Positions 1 through 6,609 of a stretch of DNA of 9,240 nt are shown here, piece after piece. Below the pieces are notes generated by a model. The model worked only from the letters and a program-made list of their open reading frames with translations. It was not told the DNA's origin and ran no database searches. The DNA is taken from NCBI GenBank assembly GCA_963966275.1, contig CAWZYQ010000153.1, positions 1-9,240 of the forward strand. The letters are read 5' to 3'. The stretch is from UBA10427 sp003500135 (lineage in GTDB: Bacteria; Bacteroidota; Bacteroidia; Cytophagales; Cyclobacteriaceae). Each line of letters starts with the position of its first letter. Positions within the stretch are counted from its first letter, which is position 1. Position numbers and translations under genes: made by a program.

Positions 1-892
1 TTAATATTATCAGCCTAAACGACCGGGCCATATTTGCCAAACCTGCCGGATCGCGCAATTACCAGGGCCCGTTTTTCAAGGAGTTATACCAATATTGCTA
101 TTATGATTTTGACAACAAGATCGATCAAATCTATAGTACAACACTGAGCTTAAAACCTCAGCCCTATGACACGACCACTACATCCTATAAAACCCAAGTA
201 TTACTTTTTGATGGATAATACGACCCCATCACCCCTCCTTCTTTTACAGATCAGGTAGCGACATATATCCCTAATCACATCAGGTTTACAGTGGCAGACC
301 GAGGACATGATGCCTCCAGAGGTTTAAATGGTATCATTCCCGAATATGTCCTTAATCCGGGTATACAACCAGGCCTGGCTGAATTACAACAATCCCACAG
401 TTTTGAATTTGCCCACGGCATTATCTTAAATTCGGGCGTTTCATCGTTGGCCATGAAAATAGCTACCGGAAATTATCTGACTACGGCCATAATATAGGGA
501 ATAGTCCTTTTGTTACTGGTCATCGGGTTTTTATACTTCCCCATTCGTTTTATCGTAAAAAAGTAGGTAAAAAGCCAATTACACTTCCCATTACGATCAC
601 CTTGAGCACATGGCTGATTGCCTTCTTAACCATTGTATTTCTTGGAGTACTGGCCCTTGCGGTAATCGACACCCTCTCTTCCAACATGTACCTTTTGGCA
701 TTTGGATTGCCGGGCCAGTGTTGGATCCTTTTTATATTCCCATGGCTGGTATTAATAGCTTTATTAGTCAGCCTTTATTTCTACCAGAAATACCGACCTA
801 TTGGTTCAGGAAACAAAATTTTCTGGTCTCTTTCCTGGATCGGGGGCCTGGGGTTTCTTTTGTTTTTTAGGGTAAGCGGTGTGATCTTTTGA
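1..892 (+). pseudogene. S33-type alpha/beta hydrolase with C-terminal membrane domain, broken and 5'-truncated by the window edge
   Basis: The frame beginning at base 3 reads to an in-frame TAA at 216-218. The same frame continues directly after that stop with YDPITPP, so the join is VLLFDG-stop-YDPITPP. In TAP/proline-iminopeptidase-like hydrolases this segment is typically G-E-YDP(V/I)TPP and carries the catalytic Asp, so a GAA-to-TAA change explains the stop. The catalytic-His region follows (RGHDAS, about 300-317), then an ILNSGV segment like those near the end of this family. A second stop, TAG, lies at 495-497. Hydrophobic sequence then continues to 560, where a slip at the A-run (554-559) moves the reading to another frame (KKVGKKPITLP, then STWLIAFLTIVFLG), ending with TGA at 890-892. 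About four membrane segments lie in the 3' part. The fold and triad reading come from family knowledge. The membrane tail belonging to the same gene is inferred from uninterrupted coding character. No intact upstream start is visible in the window. Confidence 0.75.
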
Positions 893-948
893 TGTTCGAT
901 AGAGATATAGGGCACATATAATTTGATTTCATTTATACGTTTTGCTAA

Positions 949-980
949 TCCTCAGAGACTCCCGCTGAAGACTCTGAGGA
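949..980. repeat. inverted repeat between two convergent broken genes
   Basis: TCCTCAGAG (949-957) pairs perfectly with CTCTGAGGA (972-980) around a 14-base loop. It lies between the 3' ends of the hydrolase remnant and the E2 remnant, where a bidirectional terminator would be expected. Neither side has a clear T-run, so termination is uncertain. The CCTCAGAG arm also occurs in the palindrome cluster at 8974-8981, which leaves open a dispersed palindromic repeat. Confidence 0.5.
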
Positions 981-1037
981 ACTCAGTATAAGATTTTACT
1001 CTACCCGAACACAATACACACCCGGTCTTTTACCCCA

Positions 1038-2104
1038 CTAAAAAAACATATTAATAGGCGACTCCAGGGCGTTGCACAGCCATTTGGTAAAACGGGCAGC
1101 GTCGGCGCCATCGATCAGGCGGTGGTCGTAGGTAAGCGCTACGGGCAGCATGGTACGTGGTTGCCACCCACCGTCTTGCCAGACCGGATTCCCGGTAGCA
1201 CGAGATAATCCCAGAATGGCTACCTGTGGAGGGAATATAACCGGTGTGAACCCAGTACCTCCTATGCCCCCAAGATTTGAGATGACGAAATTACCTCCTT
1301 CCATTTCTTCTTTTTTCAGCTTTCCACTGCGGGCTTTTTCAGCCAACTCATTTACTTCTTTCGACAATTCAGGAATGTCCTTCTGGTCTACATCTCTTAC
1401 AACAGGCGACAACAGACCGCGAACGGTAACCGCCGCAATGCCAATATGATAATAATCTTTCAGCGCCAGTTCCCGGCTGTCCATGACGGCGCTGGCATTA
1501 AACTTCCTGAACTTCTTCAGCGCCTCACCCACCCTATTTGCAACACCACACTCGTTACCATGACCTTGGTATCTAGCTTTTCATTCTTTTGTGCCAGCAT
1601 ATTGCTCAGTTCGGCAATGTCCGCCTCATCAAAATGGGATCACCTGAGATATGTTGCGCCACGATTGAATGGTTCGTCTGGCAATGATCAGGCGCTTTTT
1701 CGATAGTGGCTCATGATGGGTTTCGCCCCACTTCGAAAAATCAAGCAGGGCAATGCCCTGCTCTGATGATTTTCCACCCTGGTTTTTCTTTTCAATCAAC
1801 ACACGGGCATGTTCAAAGACATCTTCCCTCGTAATCCGATCATCATTGGAACGCTTTAGTTCCGCTATATCAATCCCCAATTCGCGGGCAAATTTACGGG
1901 CCAGCGGTACTGCAGGAATATCGTCTCCCTTTTTCATTACATCATCCTCATGCCCTTCCCCTGGACTTGCAGCCGTTTCCTTTGGCCCCTGTTTTTTATC
2001 AGAATCTTCTTCATGGTCTATATCCGCTTCTTCCTTCATAGTATCTTTTATCTCGGCTTTTCCTTCTTCTGAATTATCTTCCTCCTGCTCTTCTTTTTGG
2101 GCTT
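1038..2104 (-). pseudogene. aceF: 2-oxoacid dehydrogenase E2 (AceF-type dihydrolipoamide acyltransferase), frameshifted and lacking lipoyl domains
   Basis: Read on the minus strand, this holds most of an E2 in three frames. Segment one (about 2104 to 1629) has an acidic Glu/Asp-rich linker. A peripheral-subunit-binding domain follows (PLARKFARELGIDIAELK, then DDRITREDV), then the start of the catalytic domain, ending at TGA after SQVIPF. Segment two (about 1635-1533, another frame) reads FDEADIAELSNMLAQKNEKL and then VMVTSVVLQI. Segment three (1532-1038) runs from VGEALKKFRKFNAS through NFVISNLGGIGGTGFTPV to the catalytic DHRLIDGADAARF and a natural stop. E. coli-type AceF normally has IPHVTQFDxxDI where this copy reads IP-FDEADI, so about 11 bases look deleted there. 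A smaller deletion at about 1532-1537 breaks the frame again. The N-terminal lipoyl domains are missing because the gene runs into PepSY-type sequence at about 2104. It cannot encode a working E2, so an intact copy elsewhere would be expected. The choice of AceF over other acyltransferases rests on motif resemblance only. Confidence 0.85.
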
Positions 2105-2110
2105 TAGCAT
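2098..2110. other. rearrangement junction between two 5'-truncated divergent genes
   Basis: To the left, minus-strand sequence is an E2 linker (DAKAQKEEQEEDN and on). To the right, plus-strand sequence is PepSY-like (HPDAKDYEIHYP and on), preceded directly by an in-frame TAG at 2105-2107. Neither gene has a start or promoter here. A deletion joining the interiors of two divergent genes would produce this layout. The exact breakpoint can only be placed to within a few codons. Confidence 0.6.
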
Positions 2111-2473
2111 CCTGATGCGAAAGACTATGAAATTCATTATCCTTACGCCGATTCGGTGGGCATATATGTGGAAGTATCTTATCAGGACGTCACCTACTAC
2201 GATTCTGACTACCTGTTTTTTGACCAAAGTACACTGGAAGAAGTGCCAACCATAAGTATCTATGGAAGACGCTCCGAGGCCGACCTGGCCGACCAAATGA
2301 TACGAATGAATTACGATATTCATGTGGGAACAATCTTTGGCCTCCCAACTAAAATATTGGCATTTCTGGCCAGCCTGACCATTGCCACGCTTCCGGTAAC
2401 AGGTGTACTCCTATATTTAGGCCGAACCAGAAAATCAAGGCGGAACACACTTGCACTGAGCAGGGCCATATAA
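2108..2473 (+). pseudogene. PepSY-associated transmembrane protein, C-terminal fragment
   Basis: The open frame starts after TAG (2105-2107) and encodes about 121 residues: HPDAKDYEIHYPYADSVG, a PepSY-like strand region (YYDSDYLFFDQSTLEEV), then RMNYDIHVGTIFGLPTKILA, a membrane helix ending LPVTGVLLYLGRTRK, and TAA. The NYDIHVG...GLP...PVTG pattern is typical of the C-terminal end of PepSY-TM (iron-regulated membrane) proteins, which usually have three or more helices and several hundred residues. Only the last helix and part of the last PepSY region remain. An internal GTG at 2156 could serve as a start, but it would begin in mid-domain. A strong terminator follows immediately, as for a once-functional gene end. 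Confidence 0.8.
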
Positions 2474-2504
2474 AAAACGGGACTAAACTGTAGTCCCGTT
2501 TTTT
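2472..2504. terminator. rho-independent terminator, bidirectional
   Basis: A perfect 14-bp stem (2472-2485 with 2491-2504) has a five-base loop, AACTG. It contains CGGGACTA/TAGTCCCG flanked by six A on the left and six T on the right, so it can work on both strands. It begins at the stop codon of the PepSY fragment. Confidence 0.92.
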
Positions 2505-2596
2505 ATATTGATATTTGGTAATTTAATCTTTTTCAATATGTTAGGTTATCATATGTTGCTGTTTTCTATCATAATATTTTAGCATATTTTCATAAC

Positions 2597-2628
2597 AAAA
2601 AAAGCCGCACTTTACCATGCAGCTTTTT
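2597..2628 (-). terminator. rho-independent terminator of the aerolysin-like gene
   Basis: On the minus strand AAAAAGCTGCA (2628-2618) pairs with TGCGGCTTTTT (2609-2599), giving 11 bp with one G-U pair and an 8-base loop, followed by more T (to 2597). It lies about 20 bases past the TAA at 2649-2651. Confidence 0.85.
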
Positions 2629-2648
2629 ATGGGACAATAGAGGCTCAC

Positions 2649-4241
2649 TTATTCTTCGCAATCACCATCTATTTCATTCACCTGCGATTCCACCTCGAAA
2701 AATTTGTTGACGGTAGACGTGCCCCGAATAGATATGTCTACATAATCATCACCAATGGCACTGATCACACCACCAAACTGATTGGCCAATAATTGTGATT
2801 GGATATCGGATCCGGTCATTCGGGTATCGTCATCATAATTGCCTTGCACGCGTAGTACCTGCACAAAAGGTATTTTAACATCCTCTATGGTCTGGATGGC
2901 ATCGAATACCTCTACAGATGTAAACGGTGGTATTTCTACATCGCGCACTCTCGATATCTCAACGGTCTCTTCCACAGTCTCTTCCCAGGTGTTGGTCGTG
3001 GTATTGGTTGAGGAAGTGGTGTAGGTATATCCGGCAGAAACTTCTACTGATACCGAAGCGCTCTGGCCAAACAGGCTGGCTTCGGTCTCCACCCCGGCCG
3101 TCACTTCTACCGATGCTTCATGGCTGCTGTACAACTCCAGACTCTCCTCGGTACCCACCGTGTATGACTTGGTTTGTGATTCAGTTTTTCCCACCGTTTC
3201 GGTCAACGTGGCCGAGCTGCAATTTTTCAATATTGATTTGTAGGCAAAATCAAGTTTGGCAGGTGGCATGATCGGAGCATTATATAAAGTACCACGATCT
3301 TCTACAGTCCATGTAATATTGGCCGCCACCATCCTGACTGGAATGTAATCATCCGGACCGTCGGAATACGCAACCTGTGGGCCGTACCAAGTAGTTACAT
3401 TTTTTGATAGCGGGTTGCCACTCAGGGGCTTTATTTTAACCAGTCCGTTTTCTGCCCGTATCACCACAAACTTATAAATGTCCACATCGATATTTGCCGG
3501 GTTGGTTTCAAAATAAGAATAAAAGTTTCCCGGACCCGACATTCTCAGGTAAAAAGGAGCTCTGCCCGGTACATTCATTTTAATGTGATAAAGTGTATCG
3601 TTGATGGGTTCGAAATAAAATTTAAAATATTCCCTTCCATCTTCGTAAAAATCCCGGTAGATAATAGGATCTAAACCCGCTTCACGGCTATTATCTATCC
3701 GTAGGAAGTAGAGCTTATTGCTTACATCATCATCATCGGAAATGGCCTGTATGAAATAGGGTGTTTCCGGATCAATGACCAGATCAGGATACCTTCTTGC
3801 CAGGTCGGTATCCATGCGAAATGGATTGTTGGAATGATCTACCCGAACACTTCCACTATAAATGTTTAGCGACGCAATATCCCTTCCGGTAATTTCAATT
3901 TCTGCATCAACGCCATCTTTAAATGCATCCAGTATATCATCAGTCAGGTCCTCTGCTTTGATTTTTAATGTTCCTACGTTGGTATTGGGATCAATCGACA
4001 CTTCTGTCGAAAAGTCGGACAATGCCCCTGAAAAAGAGATACTGGCACTTACCGGAAAATAACCCTTTCGCGCTATCGGGCGGGTATCGATCACCAGGCC
4101 AATACTGCCTTCATCCACAATGAGATTGGTACTGGGCGGTACATCCGGCAGTTTATCTTCCGGTGCGACATTGTCTTCCGAGCATCGGGTCGTAATAAAC
4201 AAAAGCGTTGAGATCAATAGTAGTAATTTAAAACCTTTCAT
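2649..4241 (-). CDS. aerolysin/ETX-MTX2-like pore-forming lipoprotein
   Basis: A 530-residue protein if started at ATG 4241. This start is preferred because a lipoprotein signal follows at once (MKGFKLLLLISTLLFITTRC, modified Cys20). A TTG 19 codons upstream would put charged sequence ahead of the signal. After an acidic tether come about 300 residues of beta-rich sequence of unknown identity; residues 215-290 (FYLRMSGPGNFYSYF, then GLVKIKPLSG) have a lectin-like look that I cannot confirm. Residues 325-495 have the aerolysin-lobe character: LDFAYKSI, a Ser/Thr-rich alternating strand (340-375), an insertion-hairpin-like stretch (376-425) and a return strand. That strand closes with VEIPPFTSVEVF (IPP at 437-439), matching the 'vPP.t.v.v' signature of ETX/MTX2 proteins. 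Members oligomerise and insert a beta-barrel pore. A lipid anchor is unusual for a secreted toxin and suggests surface display or delivery by outer-membrane vesicles. The family call rests on pattern recognition; another beta-rich lipoprotein is possible. Confidence 0.68.
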   Translation of the reverse strand: MKGFKLLLLISTLLFITTRCSEDNVAPEDKLPDVPPSTNLIVDEGSIGLVIDTRPIARKGYFPVSASISFSGALSDFSTEVSIDPNTNVGTLKIKAEDLTDDILDAFKDGVDAEIEITGRDIASLNIYSGSVRVDHSNNPFRMDTDLARRYPDLVIDPETPYFIQAISDDDDVSNKLYFLRIDNSREAGLDPIIYRDFYEDGREYFKFYFEPINDTLYHIKMNVPGRAPFYLRMSGPGNFYSYFETNPANIDVDIYKFVVIRAENGLVKIKPLSGNPLSKNVTTWYGPQVAYSDGPDDYIPVRMVAANITWTVEDRGTLYNAPIMPPAKLDFAYKSILKNCSSATLTETVGKTESQTKSYTVGTEESLELYSSHEASVEVTAGVETEASLFGQSASVSVEVSAGYTYTTSSTNTTTNTWEETVEETVEISRVRDVEIPPFTSVEVFDAIQTIEDVKIPFVQVLRVQGNYDDDTRMTGSDIQSQLLANQFGGVISAIGDDYVDISIRGTSTVNKFFEVESQVNEIDGDCEE

Positions 4242-4317
4242 ATTAAGTGATTTAAGTTGGAATATATTTTGATAATTTCTTTTAATCTGTACTCGCAATC
4301 ATAATATTCTATCTTGT

Positions 4318-4323
4318 ATTATA
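4318..4323 (-). promoter_or_regulatory. -10-like TATAAT for the aerolysin-like gene
   Basis: The minus strand reads TATAAT at 4323-4318, 12 bases downstream of the 18-bp motif at 4336-4353 and about 77 bases upstream of the ATG. This would place the motif over the -35 region, a usual activator position. The surroundings are AT-rich, so a chance match is possible. Confidence 0.35.
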
Positions 4324-4335
4324 TAAATTTTAATA

Positions 4336-4353
4336 GTGGACAAAAGGTGGACA
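4336..4353. promoter_or_regulatory. candidate operator, copy A (upstream of aerolysin-like gene)
   Basis: GTGGACAAAAGGTGGACA contains two direct GTGGACA half-sites 11 bp apart, about one helical turn. Read toward the aerolysin-like gene it is TGTCCACCTTTTGTCCAC. The copy upstream of the cytolysin gene (6449-6466) differs at one base of 18 and has the same orientation relative to its gene. This copy also lies in the divergent region upstream of the TPR regulator, so autoregulation is possible. Confidence 0.6.
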
Positions 4354-4516
4354 TGATTGAAATATCAAGGTTTTTCATTTTTATTGGTCTCATCAGACGG
4401 TATGAGGAACGCGATATTCGTTGGATTGGCCACAACAAATTCAATGAATGAAAGGTTGGGATTTGAGTGAAATATAATATTTAATTATTTTAGTATCCCG
4501 TATAACATTTTTTAGT

Positions 4517-6382
4517 ATGAAAATAAAGACATGGCCTTTCCTCACTTTACTCTATTTTTTGCCTGTTTTGCTTTACGCCCAACACAATCAAAAGCTCGAC
4601 AGCTTATACCAGGCATATCAAAATCAACCTGATAGTGAAGAAAAGATCGGAACCGTATCTTATTTATTCAATGCCGTGCTTTACACCGATCCTGAGGAGG
4701 CTTTGGGTTATGCCAGGGAAGAGCTGGCCCTTTCCATCAAATATGACCGTGCGCGCGGTGTAGGTATGGCCAACTACCACCTGGGTGTATATTATAGTGT
4801 AAAAAGTGAACTGGATAGCGCAAACTGGTATTTCGAAAAGGCGCTAAACGCCTTTAAGGATTATGGCGGCAAACACGAAATCGGACTGGCCTACTCCGCT
4901 CTCGCTATGGGGGAATTTGAAATGGGGCATTACGATAAGGCACTGGCCCAAACCGACAGCGTTTTAAAAATATATAATGGCCTCAACGACCATTACAGAA
5001 GCGCCGTTATGCACGGCCTGAAAAGTGACATTTACAACGCCAAAGGGCAGTACCGTCTCGCACTTAATGAAGGGCTTAAGTCATTGCGTGTATTGGACAC
5101 AATCAATAAGCCCATCCGTAAAGCAGAAATGCTGATCACCCTTGGCGATATTGAATATCAATTGAACGAGTATCAAAAGTCAATGACCTATGCCAGCGAG
5201 GCGCTACCCATTTATGAACAATATCAGGACAGCGTATCCGTTACCTATGCTTTAAATGATATCAGTCGTGCCCATCTTGCACTAAGTGAATATAAAGAAG
5301 CACTTCCGCTATTGGAACGATCAGTTCAACTTGCCCGCAAACTGGAGATAAAACAAGCGGAAGCCACTGCTTTGTACCACCTGGGTGAAGCAGCTTTGAA
5401 ACAGGGCAACTATACCCCCGCACTAAGTTATTTAAGCGAAGCAAAAGCCATATTCCGGCAAATAGGCTTTCAAAAGCAACTGGCAGATACCTATCTCTTT
5501 ACTGCAAGAACCTATCTGAATTTAAATCAATACAACGAAGCCTTACTCAATTTAGGTCGGGCAAGAACAATTTACGAAGAGATCGGATCTTATGACCAGC
5601 TGGGACAAACCTACAAGCTGAGCGCCGGGATTTACAAGCAGCTCGGCGATAATGAAAGGGCATTAAATGACTACCAAACCTTTCATTATATCAGCGACAC
5701 CGTGCTAAATGTTTCAAAATCGAAGCAGATTGAAGAGTTGCGCATGATCTACGAATCGGAGAAGAAAGAACAGGCCATAATCAACCAGCAAAATGAAATT
5801 GCCCTGCTGCAGCAAAAGGCCAAGGTGAACCAGCTTAAATTATCGATGCTCGTAACCGGGCTTATACTTTTGGTCATTATTGCCTCATTAGGTTATTATG
5901 CCATCCGGCAAAAAATGAGGCGCAATAAACTGATCAGGGAAAAACTGGATGATGAACTGGCGCACAGGCAAAAGCAACTCACCACCCATGCGCTTCACCT
6001 GGCACAAAAAAATGAAGTGCTGGAAGCATTGAAAGATAAAGTAAAGGAGCTGAAAGAAGCCAGCGAAGGCCAGCAAGGTTATCATCAATTGATCAAAACG
6101 ATCAACTCCAGTATGCACGACGATGATAACTGGACAAATTTCAAAATGTATTTTGAAGAGGTACATGGCGACTTTTATGGCAATATCAAAACAAAATACC
6201 CCGAATTAACTTCCAATGAACTCAGATTACTTGCTTTGATGAAGCTCAATCTGTCAACAAAAGAAATAGCCGGGATTTTAAATGTTTCTGCCGAAGGTGT
6301 GAAGAAAGCGAGATACCGCCTGCGCAAAAAAATGAACATTAAAACAGAGGAATCTTTACAGGATTATGTCCTTTCGATATGA
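4517..6382 (+). CDS. membrane-anchored TPR/LuxR-type transcriptional regulator
   Basis: 621 residues from ATG 4517. The order is a signal peptide (1-21, MKIKTWPFLTLLYFLPVLLYA), then tandem TPR-like helices from about 25 to 410. One membrane helix follows (about 442-463), then a charged coiled coil (465-520, KLIREKLDDELAHRQKQL and on). The end is a LuxR/GerE-type helix-turn-helix (564-612) with LTSNELRLLALMKLNLSTKE, AGILNVSAEGVKKARYRLRK and a closing LQDYVLSI. This signal-TPR-TM-coiled-coil-HTH plan is common in Bacteroidota. The TPR part should be periplasmic and the HTH cytoplasmic, making a one-protein sensor and DNA-binding switch; its signal is unknown. It is divergent from the aerolysin-like gene and 227 bases upstream of the cytolysin gene, with the shared 18-bp motif on both sides, so it is the natural candidate regulator of both. 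Upstream there is a TATAAT at 4473-4478 and no clear Shine-Dalgarno. No hairpin terminator follows, so read-through toward the cytolysin gene is possible. Domain calls are strong; the target assignment is inference. Confidence 0.9.
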   Translation: MKIKTWPFLTLLYFLPVLLYAQHNQKLDSLYQAYQNQPDSEEKIGTVSYLFNAVLYTDPEEALGYAREELALSIKYDRARGVGMANYHLGVYYSVKSELDSANWYFEKALNAFKDYGGKHEIGLAYSALAMGEFEMGHYDKALAQTDSVLKIYNGLNDHYRSAVMHGLKSDIYNAKGQYRLALNEGLKSLRVLDTINKPIRKAEMLITLGDIEYQLNEYQKSMTYASEALPIYEQYQDSVSVTYALNDISRAHLALSEYKEALPLLERSVQLARKLEIKQAEATALYHLGEAALKQGNYTPALSYLSEAKAIFRQIGFQKQLADTYLFTARTYLNLNQYNEALLNLGRARTIYEEIGSYDQLGQTYKLSAGIYKQLGDNERALNDYQTFHYISDTVLNVSKSKQIEELRMIYESEKKEQAIINQQNEIALLQQKAKVNQLKLSMLVTGLILLVIIASLGYYAIRQKMRRNKLIREKLDDELAHRQKQLTTHALHLAQKNEVLEALKDKVKELKEASEGQQGYHQLIKTINSSMHDDDNWTNFKMYFEEVHGDFYGNIKTKYPELTSNELRLLALMKLNLSTKEIAGILNVSAEGVKKARYRLRKKMNIKTEESLQDYVLSI

Positions 6383-6416
6383 AGCAGAACTTCCCTCCCG
6401 GGTAATTTAGATCAGC

Positions 6417-6434
6417 CGTCCACCATTTGTCTTC
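6417..6434. promoter_or_regulatory. degenerate second operator copy upstream of the cytolysin gene
   Basis: CGTCCACCATTTGTCTTC matches the copy at 6449-6466 at 13 of 18 positions in the same orientation and phase. The two copies start 32 bp apart, about three helical turns, which fits side-by-side binding on one DNA face. It is weak taken alone. Confidence 0.4.
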
Positions 6435-6448
6435 AACTATTTTTCACC

Positions 6449-6466
6449 TGTCCACTTTTTGTCCAC
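6449..6466. promoter_or_regulatory. candidate operator, copy B (upstream of cytolysin gene)
   Basis: TGTCCACTTTTTGTCCAC has two direct TGTCCAC half-sites 11 bp apart. Its reverse complement differs from copy A (4336-4353) at one of 18 bases. It lies 143 bases upstream of the cytolysin ATG and 32 bases upstream of a TAnnTTTG element. Confidence 0.6.
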
Positions 6467-6498
6467 CCCACAAATTTAGAAGCTGTTTGTCAGGTATT

Positions 6499-6506
6499 TA
6501 CATTTG
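6499..6506 (+). promoter_or_regulatory. Bacteroidota -7 promoter element (TAnnTTTG) for the cytolysin gene
   Basis: TACATTTG matches the TAnnTTTG element of the Bacteroidota primary sigma factor. No TTTG lies at the usual -33 distance; the closest (6486-6489) is too near. That would suit an activator-dependent promoter. Transcription from here would begin near 6513 and leave a leader of about 97 bases holding the hairpin at 6525-6586. Confidence 0.4.
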
Positions 6507-6524
6507 ACCTGAAGCAAAAATTGT

Positions 6525-6602
6525 TTTTTGTGGTGTCCGGCGCCAACCGGGCTGCAGACCTTATTTGGCGCGGACCACCACAAAAACAAACACCACAAAA
6601 AA
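6525..6602 (+). promoter_or_regulatory. long leader hairpin with an alternative pairing partner at the start codon
   Basis: Bases 6525-6546 pair with 6565-6586 over 21 bp, with one bulged base on each arm (G6539 and C6576) and an 18-base loop. The pairing is TTTTTGTGGT/ACCACAAAAA, GTCC/GGAC, GCGCCAA/TTGGCGC. A second copy of the outer right arm, CACCACAAAAAA at 6591-6602, is perfectly complementary (12 bp) to 6524-6535 and ends seven bases before ATG 6610. The left arm can therefore pair with either copy, and the second would put the ribosome-binding region in or beside a stem. No known riboswitch class is recognised. Confidence 0.6.
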
Positions 6603-6609
6603 CTTAATT

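Noticed and set aside
602..892. Independent small membrane protein starting at TTG 602
   Set aside because: The frame is open well upstream of 602 and continues the hydrophobic tail of the hydrolase remnant after a one-base slip, so it is better read as part of that pseudogene.
2048..2323. Minus-strand frame of 91 codons across the E2/PepSY junction
   Set aside because: It runs opposite the PepSY fragment and out of frame with the E2 linker; its Lys-rich end is the linker read in the wrong frame.
4242..4298. Upstream TTG start extending the aerolysin-like protein by 19 residues
   Set aside because: It would place charged sequence before a clear lipoprotein signal that begins at ATG 4241.
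4353..4451. 32-codon frame (MIEISRFFIFIGLIRRYEER and on) in the divergent intergenic region
   Set aside because: Its first residues faintly recall DUF4160 proteins, but it is short, overlaps the candidate operator, and has no ribosome-binding site or convincing continuation. It may be a relic.
6565..6609. Upstream TTG start for the cytolysin gene
   Set aside because: It lies in the right arm of the leader hairpin and would precede the lipoprotein signal with 15 Thr/Lys-rich residues; ATG 6610 fits better.
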